Source of the DNA: an uncultured Woeseiaceae bacterium
Lineage (GTDB): Bacteria; Pseudomonadota; Gammaproteobacteria; Steroidobacterales; Woeseiaceae
Assembly: GCA_945788625.1 (NCBI GenBank)
Contig: CALZMQ010000040.1
Location: forward strand, 1 to 34,515
Direction of reading: 5' to 3'
DNA length: 34,515 nt
In this document: in pieces, positions 26,380 to 34,515 of the stretch
How the letters are laid out: each line of letters starts with the position of its first letter
How positions within the stretch are numbered: position 1 is the stretch's first letter
Notes under the pieces: model-generated
Told to the model about the DNA's origin: nothing
Databases searched by the model: none
What the model saw: the letters and a program-made list of their open reading frames with translations, nothing else
Made by a program: the position numbers and the translations under genes

Positions 26380-26394
26380 CCGCTTCACTTTGCG
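26380..26394. repeat. dispersed repeat, short copy 3
   Basis: CCGCTTCACTTTGCG, one mismatch from the corresponding bases of copy 1. It lies between the DUF6090-like gene and the hydrolase gene. Too short to be certain on its own; its position at a gene junction is what supports it. Confidence 0.4.
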
Positions 26395-26449
26395 AATGGC
26401 CCAAAGCCAACGGGTGTCGCAGGTCCCGTGTAGACAGCATCATACAATT

Positions 26450-27259
26450 ATGAATATTCGCGTCCTTGCCCCCTTACTTACCCTGTGTTTGGTGTGCGGG
26501 TGTTCTTTTGATCGTACGTTTTTTCCCGTTGACGAAAGGCCTGATCGCACTGCAGGTTTGAACCAGGAAAACGTCGTGCTGAAGTCCGCCGACGGCAAGA
26601 ATATTCATCACGTTCTGTTCAAGCCGCAATCCGATCCCGAAGCAACGATTTTCGTATTTCATGGTAGTGGCTCAAAAGTGGCCAACTGGACGAAATTGCT
26701 TAAGCCACTACTGGAAGACGGTTATCAGCTATTCCTCATGGAATACAGGGGCTTTGGGGGTTCGGAAGGTCACGCGACTCATGAGGCGGTGGTCGCAGAT
26801 GCCCATCAAGCGTTTTTGTATCTAATCGGTCGCGAAGACGTCAAAGGCAAACCGGTATTGATTCTCGGGCAATCGTACGGCGGACAACTTGCAATCAATG
26901 TGGCTGCCAGGTATCCACAAGAGGTAGATGCTCTGGTAACAGAAGGTGCATTCACATCATTTCGGGATATTGCTGTGTATTCGACACCATGGATCGCAAA
27001 GCCGTTCACGTGGGCCTTTTTTCGAAACCCCTACAGCTCGGTGGACGTCATTCGGGAAGCCACAATGCCGAAATTGATCATACATAGCCAGGAGGATGGC
27101 GTAGTCCCATTCTTCATGGGCGAAAAGCTCTTCGAGCATGCTGGAGACCACAAGGAGTTCTGGGAAATAAGCGGAAAACATGCGGACGCATTGGTGGATT
27201 ATCCAACGGAGTTTGTTGTGAGAATGAACAAGTTAGCGGGATTGGCTCACAATCCATAG
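26450..27259 (+). CDS. alpha/beta hydrolase, probable lipoprotein
   Basis: A 269-residue envelope hydrolase. From the chosen ATG it begins with a lipoprotein-type signal (LAPLLTLCLVCGCSFD, Cys18). The serine hydrolase elements are visible: oxyanion region FVFHGSGS, nucleophile elbow GQSYGG, acid in SQEDGVVPFF and His in GKHADAL near the C-terminus. It resembles the prolyl-oligopeptidase-like/ABHD13 group; the substrate is unknown. The frame is open 20 codons further upstream, but those encode no signal and cross a repeat fragment. The gene is AT-rich relative to its surroundings. Confidence 0.88.
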   Translation: MNIRVLAPLLTLCLVCGCSFDRTFFPVDERPDRTAGLNQENVVLKSADGKNIHHVLFKPQSDPEATIFVFHGSGSKVANWTKLLKPLLEDGYQLFLMEYRGFGGSEGHATHEAVVADAHQAFLYLIGREDVKGKPVLILGQSYGGQLAINVAARYPQEVDALVTEGAFTSFRDIAVYSTPWIAKPFTWAFFRNPYSSVDVIREATMPKLIIHSQEDGVVPFFMGEKLFEHAGDHKEFWEISGKHADALVDYPTEFVVRMNKLAGLAHNP

Positions 27260-27339
27260 ACCGCTCGCCTCCTGAACTCGCGAAGGACTTTCAAGCTACT
27301 GTGGATGTCCGCTATTGGCTGCGAATTCAATCGATCGCC

Positions 27340-27786
27340 TTAACCCATTCGGGACAGTCGGTGCGCAGCAAGAGCAAGAACCTGTCGATCCTCGATGACC
27401 CGGCTCTCAGTCGATCCGACTACCGACATGTTCGCCAATGGTCGCCCTTCGGGGTCGTTAAAAAATGCCATCCATTCTTCGGCCCCATCGTCATGTTTGT
27501 GAATCATGTGTGGCGCATTGACGAACTCGACGCCGTTGTCTGTTAAACGTTTATGAGCCGCATCTATGTCTGGTACACGCAAATAGACCAGGGATTCATT
27601 TCCCGGCTTTTCTTCAGCCTGTGACAACATTAGCCGCGTGCCACCACAATCAAAAAAAGCCAGGTCGCCAAAGGTGTAAAGGTGATCCAGGCCGAGCGCG
27701 TCCCTGTACCAGTGTTCAGCCGCCTCAATATTGCTAACGGAGCGCGAAACCTGGCCGACACCAGAGTATTTCACGTTGTCATTCAT
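27340..27786 (-). CDS. VOC family (glyoxalase/bleomycin-resistance fold) protein
   Basis: A 148-residue single-domain protein starting MNDNVKYSGVGQVSRSVSNI. The VOC pattern is seen as EAAEHWYRDALGLDHLYTF, LMLSQAEEK, VPDIDAAHKRLTDNGVEF and FFNDPEGRPLANM. The Glu/His metal ligands common in the fold appear plausible but cannot be confirmed by eye. Function may be dioxygenase, isomerase or resistance. The ATG at 27786 is chosen because the fold begins there; the frame stays open upstream through a LuxR-like fragment and a repeat copy. It lies on the opposite strand to its neighbours on both sides. Confidence 0.88.
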   Translation of the reverse strand: MNDNVKYSGVGQVSRSVSNIEAAEHWYRDALGLDHLYTFGDLAFFDCGGTRLMLSQAEEKPGNESLVYLRVPDIDAAHKRLTDNGVEFVNAPHMIHKHDDGAEEWMAFFNDPEGRPLANMSVVGSTESRVIEDRQVLALAAHRLSRMG

Positions 27787-27828
27787 CTCGGTTTTCCCAG
27801 AGGTTAAGAGGTTGTCATTGTGCGAACC

Positions 27829-27918
27829 CGCCCAACTCTTCAACGCCTTTCGATTCCTGACGCCAAGCTTCGCTATCGCGTTGGCAACATGGTATTTGAC
27901 GGCCGGTTTGCCAACGGG
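27829..27918 (-). pseudogene. fragment of a LuxR-type helix-turn-helix domain
   Basis: In the open frame just upstream of the VOC gene, about 30 codons read PAVKYHVANAIAKLGVRNRK followed by ALKSW. This matches the recognition helix and following helix of LuxR/GerE-type DNA-binding domains (TVKxHVxNIxxKLGVRNR). The rest of a regulator is missing on both sides. It looks like the 3' remnant of a lost regulator gene; it could also be a real but divergent N-terminal extension, which is less likely. Confidence 0.45.
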
Positions 27919-27961
27919 CAGACGTTCGAATTCGACGTTTCCGCGGAAACATCTTTGAGCG

Positions 27962-28010
27962 GCCGCTTCACTTCGCAAAGCGGTCTTTCGAGCGTTCTGT
28001 TGTAGGATGA
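27962..28010. repeat. dispersed repeat, copy 2
   Basis: A 49-base segment matching 25522-25570 at 42 of 49 positions. It lies between the LuxR fragment and the small membrane ORF. The word GGTCTTTCGA within it recurs at about 28257-28266, before radC. Confidence 0.75.
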
Positions 28011-28066
28011 TTGCTAATGATCCAATTCGGACAGTCATGCATTAATCACCCGATGGGTAGCGACAT

Positions 28067-28216
28067 ATGAATGCCGATCAAAAGAGAAAGTTGGCAGGAA
28101 TCGTGTGTATTGCCCTGGCCGCACTCACAACGTGGCTGGGTCTATCATTGGGGGGCGTGTTCTTCGTCATTGTCGGCGTTTCCTTGATTCTGGATGTCAG
28201 AATATGGAGGAATTGA
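28067..28216 (+). CDS. small hydrophobic membrane protein (49 residues)
   Basis: A short frame reading MNADQKRKLAGIVCIALAAL followed by TTWLGLSLGGVFFVIVGVSL and a polar end ILDVRIWRN. It has a charged N-terminus and one long or two short membrane helices. The composition is plausible for a real small membrane protein rather than chance. The ribosome-binding site is weak (GGGTAG). It has no recognised family. It lies in the accessory block, between repeat copy 2 and radC. Confidence 0.5.
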   Translation: MNADQKRKLAGIVCIALAALTTWLGLSLGGVFFVIVGVSLILDVRIWRN

Positions 28217-28325
28217 ATCCGCAGCCGTAAGCGATCGGTCACCAGGTCTGCAAACGGGTCTTTCGAATGACCGCTCAATTCGAAACCCGCCGCTCACACG
28301 CATCGTGCGCTGCTGTTCTCTACTC

Positions 28326-28943
28326 TCAGATAAGCCCGCGAGTGGCCAGCGACGTGGCCCTGCCATCGCCGATGATGAGGTGGTCCAGCAACCGGATATC
28401 GACCAGTTCGAGGGCCGATTTCAGGCGCCGCGTGATGCGTTCGTCGGCCTGGCTGGGCTCGGCGACCCCCGATGGGTGGTTATGGGCGAGGATGACGGCG
28501 GCCGCGTTGACGGCCAGGGCCTCCTTGACGACCTCCCTGGGATACACCGAGGTGCCGTCGATAGTGCCGCGAAACAGCTCGTCAAAGCGCAGCACGCGGT
28601 GGCGATTGTCGAGGAAAAGGCAGCAAAAAAGCTCATGGTCGAGATGCCTCATGCGTGACTGCAGGAAGGCTTCGGTATCGGCCGGGCTCCTGATCGCCTC
28701 GCCTGTGGGCAGCGATTCCGAGTAGTAGCGACGTGCGAGTTCCGGCAGGGCGCGAATGACCTCGAGCCGGGCTCGCCCGATTCCACGACAAGCCAGGATG
28801 TCGGCGGTGTCTGCATGCAGCAATGCCCGCAGGCCGCCGAATTGCTGCAGCAGCACGGTCGCCGCCTCGCTGGCACTTCCGGCACCGATCAGCGCGGCCA
28901 GCAGCTCGATGTCCGTTGGGCGCCTGTCAGCTGGATTCTCCAC
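28326..28943 (-). CDS. radC: RadC family JAB-domain protein
   Basis: A 205-residue protein. The N-terminal part (ELLAALIGAG and then ACRGIGRARLEVIRAL, a helix-hairpin-helix) is followed by a JAB/MPN metal-binding domain with HNHPSGVAEPSQAD. RadC was long called a DNA repair protein, but its role is unsettled. It starts at GTG 28943 with GGAGAC upstream, because an in-frame stop lies ten codons before. It therefore lacks about 15 residues, including the conserved RPREK region, found at the N-terminus of most family members. It is divergent from coaBC, as in E. coli. Confidence 0.9.
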   Translation of the reverse strand: MENPADRRPTDIELLAALIGAGSASEAATVLLQQFGGLRALLHADTADILACRGIGRARLEVIRALPELARRYYSESLPTGEAIRSPADTEAFLQSRMRHLDHELFCCLFLDNRHRVLRFDELFRGTIDGTSVYPREVVKEALAVNAAAVILAHNHPSGVAEPSQADERITRRLKSALELVDIRLLDHLIIGDGRATSLATRGLI

Positions 28944-29073
28944 GCCGACAGTCTCCGCGCTCGCGGTATTTCCTTACAACGAATCAATCTGGTCAGGATC
29001 GCCGGTTTCAGTAGAAATGATCGTCAGCTCCACGCTAAGCTCGGGTCTTTACGAGCGTTGAGAGTCTCCGGCC

Positions 29074-30309
29074 GTGAATATCGTGCTTGGCATTACCGGC
29101 GGCATCGCCGCCTACAAGGCGCCGGACCTGGTCCGGCGGCTGCGTGAGCGCGGTGCCGAGGTGCAGATCGTAATGACGGCATCGGCCGAGGAGTTCGTTA
29201 CCGCGACGGCCCTGCAGGCAGTATCCGGCCGCGCGATTCGATCGAATCTCTGGGACAAGGAAGCCGAAGCGGCCATGAGCCATATAGAGCTCGCACGCTG
29301 GGCCGATGTGGTGCTGGTAGCGCCGGCGACCGCCGAAGTAATGGCTCGCATCGTCAGCGGTGCGGCCCCGGATCTGCTGACGACCATCTGCCTCGCGACC
29401 GAAGCGCCGATAGCCCTGGCGCCGGCCATGAATCACGTCATGTGGAGCAACCCGGCGACGCAGGCGAACAAAGCGGTACTCGAGGAGCGAGGCATCCACA
29501 TCCTCGGGCCGGCGACGGGTTCGCAGGCCTGCGGCGAGACGGGCGCCGGCCGCATGCTCGAGCCGGACACCATTGCCGCAACGGTTTGCGGGCTAAGTGT
29601 CGGCAAGGGCGAGGGGCTGCTCGAAGGCAGGACCGTCGTCGTGACCGCAGGGCCGACGCGCGAGCCCATAGACCCCGTTCGCTACATCACGAATCGCAGC
29701 TCCGGAAAGATGGGCTACGCCATCGCGCGTGCCGCTGCGGCACAAGGCGCGAATGTCGTCCTGATCAGCGGCCCGGTGAACCTGCCGGCGCCGCCGGGCA
29801 TGCAGGTGCGCATGGTCAGGACCGCACAGGAAATGTTCGATACGACCCACGATCAAATCGCGGCAGCGGATATCTTCATAGCGGCGGCAGCCGTCGTGGA
29901 TTACAGGCCTACCAGCGCGAAGCAGCAAAAAATCAAGAAGGACAACGAAACCGCGAGCATAGAACTCGTCCGCTGTCCCGACATCCTGGCGTCGGTCGCC
30001 GCACTGGACGCGGCGCCGTTCACCGTTGGCTTCGCGGCAGAGACGGAGAAGGTCGAGGACTACGCGCGCTCGAAACTCGAGAAAAAGAAACTGGATATGA
30101 TCGTCGCGAACCAGGTCGGCGACGACCGCGGCTTCGATCGTGACGATAATGCAGTCAGCGTTCTGTGGAAGAATGGAAAACAGGAATTTCCGACCAGGGC
30201 CAAAGCGGACCTGGCGCGTGACCTCATTGAACTGGTGGCCAAACACTTCTATGCTGCCCGCGGCGCAGACGCCCAGCCCAAGCTTACGGTCATATCCGGT
30301 AACGACTGA
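29074..30309 (+). CDS. coaBC: bifunctional phosphopantothenoylcysteine decarboxylase/synthetase
   Basis: A 411-residue enzyme for steps 2 and 3 of coenzyme A synthesis. The N-terminal CoaC flavoprotein domain has [18 protein letters not shown], the conserved PAMNHVMW, and the flap cysteine in [12 protein letters not shown]. The C-terminal CoaB domain has [29 protein letters not shown] and KIKKDN. It starts at GTG 29074. It is followed 13 bases later by dut, the order found in E. coli. Confidence 0.96.
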   Translation: MNIVLGITGGIAAYKAPDLVRRLRERGAEVQIVMTASAEEFVTATALQAVSGRAIRSNLWDKEAEAAMSHIELARWADVVLVAPATAEVMARIVSGAAPDLLTTICLATEAPIALAPAMNHVMWSNPATQANKAVLEERGIHILGPATGSQACGETGAGRMLEPDTIAATVCGLSVGKGEGLLEGRTVVVTAGPTREPIDPVRYITNRSSGKMGYAIARAAAAQGANVVLISGPVNLPAPPGMQVRMVRTAQEMFDTTHDQIAAADIFIAAAAVVDYRPTSAKQQKIKKDNETASIELVRCPDILASVAALDAAPFTVGFAAETEKVEDYARSKLEKKKLDMIVANQVGDDRGFDRDDNAVSVLWKNGKQEFPTRAKADLARDLIELVAKHFYAARGADAQPKLTVISGND

Positions 30310-30322
30310 AGGACACGACATC

Positions 30323-30778
30323 TTGCGATCGATCGAACTGAAAATCCTCGACCCACGAGTCGGGGATTCGATTCCCTTACCCCATTACGCGACCGGCGGG
30401 TCCGCGGGACTCGATATGCGAGCGTGCATCGACGCGGCTATCGAGGTCGCGCCGGGTGAAACGGTGCTGGTGCCGACGGGTCTTGCGATTCACGTGGCCG
30501 ATGCATCGCTGGCCGCCGTCCTGCTCCCGCGGTCGGGGCTGGGGCACAAGCACGGACTCGTGCTTGGCAACCTGACGGGTCTGATCGATTCGGACTACCA
30601 GGGACAGGTGTTCATCTCATGCTGGAATCGCAGCTCGAAGGCGTACGAGGTGGAGCCGGGTGAACGTATCGCCCAAATGGTCTTCGTGCCGGTGGAACAG
30701 GTCGAATTCAGCGTCGTCGACGAGTTCGATGCAAGTGACAGGGGCGCCGGTGGTTTCGGCCATTCCGGAACGGGCTGA
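30323..30778 (+). CDS. dut: dUTP diphosphatase
   Basis: A 151-residue enzyme, the normal length, which hydrolyses dUTP to dUMP and pyrophosphate. All five trimeric dUTPase motifs are seen: [42 protein letters not shown] and [10 protein letters not shown]. The start is a TTG at 30323 with AAGGA upstream. The frame continues upstream inside coaBC, but the homologous N-terminus ([13 protein letters not shown]) begins here. It is cotranscribed with coaBC. Confidence 0.95.
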   Translation: MRSIELKILDPRVGDSIPLPHYATGGSAGLDMRACIDAAIEVAPGETVLVPTGLAIHVADASLAAVLLPRSGLGHKHGLVLGNLTGLIDSDYQGQVFISCWNRSSKAYEVEPGERIAQMVFVPVEQVEFSVVDEFDASDRGAGGFGHSGTG

Positions 30779-30798
30779 GACGCAGCGGGACTGAAGCC

Positions 30799-31419
30799 CT
30801 ATTCGATACCCTTCAGGACCTTGAATCGGTTTATGTCGCCGGCGAAACGCGCGATGATCTGTTGCTCATCTTCCTGGAACTTTTCCAGGTTTCTTTCGTG
30901 TTTCGCGATGGTCTCCCGGGTCGTGCGAAGATCGGCAGCGAGGTCGCCATCGATCATCGGGGCTTCGGGGTCTTCGCTGTAGGGCTGGAAATTCGACGCT
31001 TCCGTTCGCAGTGCTTCCATCCGCCTCGCGAGATTGCGCAGATAGAGTTCCGTAACGCGAGACTGCGCCTGGAAAAGCTCCACGCGACGATCGCGGTGCA
31101 TGAGGATTTCATCGACCGAGAGGTAGGTGGCAAGCAATGCCTGATCGGCACGGCGTTGCAACTCGATGGCCATGTGGCGCTCTTCCTCGATACGTTCGGC
31201 CTCTATCTGCTCCGGAGTTTTCTTGCCTTCGAGATTGTCGACCGTTACGCCATGGTCGTTGAGTACCTCTTTGGGAAGCTCGGCGTACTTGGCAGGAATG
31301 CTGTCCCCGTAGTGCAAGACGCCGTATTCGTCCACCCACTTGTAAACTTTGGTGTCGTCTGCGCCGGCGGCCAGGGGCGCCAAAAGCAGCAACACGGATA
31401 TGAGATTCAATTTCTGCAT
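30799..31419 (-). CDS. DUF4124 domain protein, exported
   Basis: A 206-residue protein with a signal peptide (about 1-19) and an N-terminal DUF4124 motif: KVYKWVDEYGVLHYGDSIP at ~25-43. The rest is highly charged and predicted helical, probably coiled-coil (LYLRNLARRMEALRTEASNF and then ETIAKHERNLEKFQEDEQQI). Function unknown; it presumably acts in the periplasm. It converges with dut, with 20 bases between. It lies between dut and pyrE, a place occupied by slmA or by algC-argB in other gammaproteobacteria. Confidence 0.87.
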   Translation of the reverse strand: MQKLNLISVLLLLAPLAAGADDTKVYKWVDEYGVLHYGDSIPAKYAELPKEVLNDHGVTVDNLEGKKTPEQIEAERIEEERHMAIELQRRADQALLATYLSVDEILMHRDRRVELFQAQSRVTELYLRNLARRMEALRTEASNFQPYSEDPEAPMIDGDLAADLRTTRETIAKHERNLEKFQEDEQQIIARFAGDINRFKVLKGIE

Positions 31420-31533
31420 GGGTCAAATATGCCAGCAAATGCAAACCTACAACCGGGACTGGTTCTCGTTATCATAGCTTAGTACCGTCCACAGCCTCTG
31501 TAAACTTGCGGTGGCCCTCCGAAAATCAATAAC

Positions 31534-32181
31534 TTACGAGATAACACCGTATTGTTTTCTATACGCGAGGACAGGCTCGAGATACTGCTCGTACTCGCTT
31601 GATTCCTCCAGGATGTCGATCAGGTCGTCCAGTTGAACGATACTTATGACAGGAATTCCGAGCGACTGTTTCAATTCCTGCACTGCCGAATAGGGTCCCT
31701 GACCGCGCTCCTGACGGTCGAGCGAGATGACCAGTCCCGCGATCTGGGCACCAGCCGACGAAATAATCTGGTAAGCCTCGCGAACCGCGGTACCGGCTGT
31801 GATCACGTCGTCCACAATCAGCACGTCGCCCGACAACGGTGCGCCAACGACGCTGCCGCCTTCGCCGTGGGCTTTGATCTCCTTGCGGTTGAAAGAATAA
31901 GGCACGTCGATGTCGTGCTGTTCCGCAAGTGAGGCTGCGGCGAGTGTCGCCAGCGGAATGCCCTTGTAGGCCGGCCCGAAAATCATGTCGAAGCGCACTT
32001 CGGACTCGGCAATTGCCGCCGCATAGAAGCGCCCGAGCTTGGCGGCGGCGTAACCGGTATTGAACAAACCCGCGTTGAAAAAGTAGGGGCTGCTGCGGCC
32101 GGATTTGAGTGTGAATTCACCAAATCGCAATACGCCGAGTTCGAGCGCCAGTTCGATGAATTCCCTCTTGTATCCACGCAT
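31534..32181 (-). CDS. pyrE: orotate phosphoribosyltransferase
   Basis: A 215-residue enzyme of pyrimidine synthesis, converting orotate and PRPP to OMP. The N-terminus [20 protein letters not shown], then [19 protein letters not shown], matches E. coli PyrE. The PRPP-binding loop is [14 protein letters not shown]. The ATG at 32181 aligns with known starts; an ATG seven codons upstream (32202) is an alternative. It is divergent from the exonuclease III gene. Confidence 0.96.
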   Translation of the reverse strand: MRGYKREFIELALELGVLRFGEFTLKSGRSSPYFFNAGLFNTGYAAAKLGRFYAAAIAESEVRFDMIFGPAYKGIPLATLAAASLAEQHDIDVPYSFNRKEIKAHGEGGSVVGAPLSGDVLIVDDVITAGTAVREAYQIISSAGAQIAGLVISLDRQERGQGPYSAVQELKQSLGIPVISIVQLDDLIDILEESSEYEQYLEPVLAYRKQYGVIS

Positions 32182-32239
32182 ACGATTGGTCTTCTGTATC
32201 ATGGCCGCGACTTACGGAATTATGACACAGGAGATCGTA

Positions 32240-33028
32240 GTGTTTCGCGTTATCAGCTTGAATGCCAACGGCATTCGGGCGGCTGCCCGCAAGGGTTTTT
32301 TCGACTGGATGGGTGGCCAGGAGGCAGACGTGATCTGCATCCAGGAAACCAAGGCGCAGGTTCACCAGCTGGCTGACGACGTGTTCTCGCCCGACGGTTA
32401 TCACTGCTACTACGAAGATGCAGTGAAAAAGGGCTACAGCGGGACGGCTGTCTATACCCGGCACAAACCGAAAAAGGTCGTTCGCGGTTACGGCGACCCC
32501 GAGTTCGACGCCGAAGGCCGGTACCTGGAAGTGCAACTCGAAGGCATCAACGTCGTTTCACTTTATTTGCCGTCGGGCTCATCGAGCGAGGAGCGACAGG
32601 AAGCAAAGTATCGCTGCATGGACTCGTTTACCGAACACCTGAAAAAATTGCAGCGACGCCGCTCCGAGTACGTCATCTGCGGCGACTGGAACATTGTGCA
32701 CAAGGAAGGCGACATCAAGAACTGGAAGCAGAACCAGAAGAACTCGGGCTGCCTGCCTGAGGAGCGTGCCTGGCTGGACAAGGTGTTCGGTGAACACCGC
32801 TACGCGGATGCGTTCCGCTGTCTCCCGCAGGATCCCGATCAGTATACCTGGTGGTCGAATCGCGGCCGCGCCTGGGACAACAACGTCGGCTGGCGCATCG
32901 ACTACCAGGTTGTAACGCCGGGACTCCGCGAAAAGGTGCTACGCACGGATATCTACAAGGAACAGCGCTTTTCCGATCATGCGCCGCTGATCATGGATTA
33001 CGACTGGTCGTATGCAGACAGGACCTAG
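32240..33028 (+). CDS. xthA: exodeoxyribonuclease III (AP endonuclease)
   Basis: A 262-residue DNA repair enzyme of the exonuclease III/EEP family. The catalytic residues are intact: NANG at 8-11, Glu36 in IQETKAQ, the GDWN pair, Asp in WRIDYQ and the terminal FSDHAPLIMDYDW. The position next to pyrE is that of Pseudomonas crc, and the length and DIKNWK and ERAWLD motifs are shared with Crc. But Crc has lost the catalytic residues kept here. The start is GTG 32240 with AGGAG six bases upstream; an ATG at 32222 is in frame but has no such site. It overlaps the AmpG-like gene by 17 bases. Confidence 0.93.
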   Translation: MFRVISLNANGIRAAARKGFFDWMGGQEADVICIQETKAQVHQLADDVFSPDGYHCYYEDAVKKGYSGTAVYTRHKPKKVVRGYGDPEFDAEGRYLEVQLEGINVVSLYLPSGSSSEERQEAKYRCMDSFTEHLKKLQRRRSEYVICGDWNIVHKEGDIKNWKQNQKNSGCLPEERAWLDKVFGEHRYADAFRCLPQDPDQYTWWSNRGRAWDNNVGWRIDYQVVTPGLREKVLRTDIYKEQRFSDHAPLIMDYDWSYADRT

Positions 33029-34283
33029 CGACCCCCTGGATCGCACGCGCCCGGAGACCTTCAAGGAGGCGATCCTCAACCGGCGCATGCTGATTTGCGT
33101 ATTCACGGGTTTCACATCCGGGTTACCGCTGTACGTGTTGTTCCAGCTGGTTCCGGGCTGGTTGCGCACCGAGGGCGTCGGGCTTGCCGAGATTGGCTTC
33201 TTTGCGCTCGTGCAGTTTCCTTACGCGTGGAAATTCGTCTGGTCGCCGGTCATGGATCGCTTCACGTTGCCCTTTCTCGGGCACCGGCGCGGCTGGATGC
33301 TGGTCACGCAGATTCTGTTGCTGGTGTCGATCGGCGTCATGGGATTCATCAAGCCGGACCTCAGTATCTGGACAGTCGCGTACCTGGCGGCCGCGGTTGC
33401 CTTTTTCAGCGCAAGCCAGGATATCGTGCTCGACGCTTATCGCCGCGAGCTGCTGCCCGACGTCGAACTCGGACTCGGTAACGCCATACACGTACAGGCC
33501 TATCGATTCTCAGGCCTCGTTCCCGGCGCGCTCGGCTTCATTCTCGCGGACCACTTTCCCTGGCACATCGTATTCACCGTGATTGGCGCATTCATGCTGG
33601 TCGGCATCGTTCTTACGCTCGTCATCGACGAGGCGATCAAGGACCCGACGCCGCCGAAGACCATGCGTGCTGCCGTCATCGAGCCGTTCAGGGAATTCAT
33701 CGGACGGTCCGGGCTCGCGCCCGCATTACTCGTGCTCGCGTTCCTGTTTCTCTACAAACTCGGCGACAACATGGTGACCGCGCTGCAATCGCCGTTCTTT
33801 ATCGACGTCGGCTTTACGCTGACGCAAATCGGGGCAATCAGCAAAACGGCCGGACTGATCGCCGCCAATGTGGGCACGATCGTCGGCGGCCTGATCATGG
33901 TCAAGCTGTCGATCAACCGCGCGCTGTGGGTGTTCGGCGTCGTGCAGATTGTGAGCATCCTCGGTTTTGCTTTGCTTTCTGTTGGCGGTGCCAATCCGTG
34001 GCTGCTTGGCGCAGTCGTCGCGTTCGAGTATCTGGGTGTGGGTCTCGGTGGCGCAGCGCTGATCGCGTTCATGGCCCGTACAACCAATCCTGCGTTTGCC
34101 GCGACGCAACTAGCCCTGTTTACCGCCCTCGCATCGGTACCGCGGGTTTTCGCCAACGCCGTCACCGGCGTGATTGTCGAACAGGTCGGCTGGACGAACT
34201 TCTTCTTGCTTTGCACGGGTCTTGCGCTTCCCGGAATGCTGTTGCTATTCAAAGTTGCACCCTGGCGCGAGGCAGGTCCTTGA
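33012..34283 (+). CDS. AmpG-like MFS permease
   Basis: A 423-residue inner-membrane transporter with about 12 hydrophobic segments. The N-terminus RRMLICVFTGFTSGLPLYVL, then VPGWLRTEGVGLAEIGFFAL, and the DAYRRELLP motif are typical of AmpG-type muropeptide permeases, which import GlcNAc-anhydroMurNAc peptides for cell-wall recycling. It may be AmpG itself; distant MFS relatives cannot be excluded. It overlaps xthA by 17 bases, and its TGA overlaps the TTG of the following Rieske gene. Confidence 0.88.
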   Translation: MQTGPSDPLDRTRPETFKEAILNRRMLICVFTGFTSGLPLYVLFQLVPGWLRTEGVGLAEIGFFALVQFPYAWKFVWSPVMDRFTLPFLGHRRGWMLVTQILLLVSIGVMGFIKPDLSIWTVAYLAAAVAFFSASQDIVLDAYRRELLPDVELGLGNAIHVQAYRFSGLVPGALGFILADHFPWHIVFTVIGAFMLVGIVLTLVIDEAIKDPTPPKTMRAAVIEPFREFIGRSGLAPALLVLAFLFLYKLGDNMVTALQSPFFIDVGFTLTQIGAISKTAGLIAANVGTIVGGLIMVKLSINRALWVFGVVQIVSILGFALLSVGGANPWLLGAVVAFEYLGVGLGGAALIAFMARTTNPAFAATQLALFTALASVPRVFANAVTGVIVEQVGWTNFFLLCTGLALPGMLLLFKVAPWREAGP

Positions 34284-34515
34284 GTAGTGCAGAGCAGGAA
34301 ATTGCGGTAGGGCCTCTCGATGAAATCGATGATCCGGGATGCCGCGAGTTCGCAATAGGTGACGGCGACTGGCCGTTTCGCGGGTTCGTCGTGCGCAAGG
34401 GAGAGGCGGTTTTCGCGTACCAGAATTTCTGCGCACACGTCGGGCATCCCCTGAACTGGTCGCCCGACAGTTTCCTGACCAAGGACAGGTCGGCAATCAT
34501 CTGTGCTTCGCATGG
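34280..34515 (+). CDS. Rieske [2Fe-2S] domain protein (partial)
   Basis: The frame runs off the window end after 78 codons. It contains a Rieske cluster motif: CAH in NFCAHVGHPLNW, then CASH in IICASHG, 21 residues later. The arrangement suits a small Rieske ferredoxin-like protein or the N-terminal domain of a dioxygenase. The start is TTG 34280, overlapping the permease stop (TTGA), so the three genes xthA, permease and Rieske protein form one operon. Confidence 0.85.
   Translation, partial: MSSAEQEIAVGPLDEIDDPGCREFAIGDGDWPFRGFVVRKGEAVFAYQNFCAHVGHPLNWSPDSFLTKDRSAIICASH

Noticed and set aside
25357..28325. Integron gene-cassette array
   Set aside because: No attC-like paired GTTRRRY/RYYYAAC sites and no integrase were found, and gene orientations are mixed.

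Overview
The window is chromosomal DNA from a GC-rich gammaproteobacterium, probably marine. Three things point there: the gene order resembles Escherichia/Pseudomonas around ftsYEX-rpoH and coaD-mutM-rpmGB-radC-coaBC-dut-pyrE; rpoH and fpg/mutM are of proteobacterial type; and there is a complete proteobacterial dedicated sortase system (class GN sortase). A Woeseiaceae/Chromatiales-like lineage is my guess, not something the sequence proves. No rRNA, tRNA, CRISPR array or intact insertion sequence was seen.

Layout. 1-1661: end of gltB and gltD (glutamate synthase); gltD appears to carry an internal in-frame deletion. 1831-8910: a sortase island. On the minus strand a response regulator, a sensor kinase, a saccharopine-dehydrogenase-like oxidoreductase and a DUF2269 membrane protein form a tight unit. 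Divergent from it, on the plus strand, are a VIT/VWA sortase target and its sortase. 8875-15199: NUDIX hydrolase and SRPBCC protein; two unrelated-looking MATE exporters; a gcdH-MATE-thioesterase unit; a degenerate DUF962 (Mpo1-like) protein. 15349-16453: OmpA-like lipoprotein with a strong terminator, then a DUF3465 protein. 16460-21334: rpoH with a perfect CIRCE (HrcA) operator, a divergent tetR/AhpD-like pair sharing a palindromic operator, and ftsX-ftsE-ftsY. 21388-23857: rsmD, coaD, mutM, rpmG, rpmB. 23858-28325: a lower-GC accessory block inserted between rpmB and radC, with an outer-membrane barrel, a DUF6090-like protein, an alpha/beta hydrolase, a VOC protein, a small membrane ORF, a LuxR fragment and related non-coding repeats at the gene junctions. 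28326-34515: radC, coaBC, dut, a DUF4124 protein, pyrE, a catalytically intact exonuclease III at the position where Pseudomonas carries crc, an AmpG-like permease and the start of a Rieske protein.

How the genes fit together. The most self-contained system is the sortase island. A CBM9-like ectodomain on the kinase presumably senses an envelope signal, the OmpR-type regulator sits divergent to the target, and the sortase overlaps the target's 3' end. The regulator-kinase-oxidoreductase-DUF2269 run is so tight that the last two may be accessory members. The second notable theme is heat-shock wiring: rpoH carries an HrcA operator in its leader and is separated from ftsYEX by an inserted redox/TetR switch. 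The remaining genes are mostly housekeeping (translation, CoA, dUTP, pyrimidine and DNA repair).
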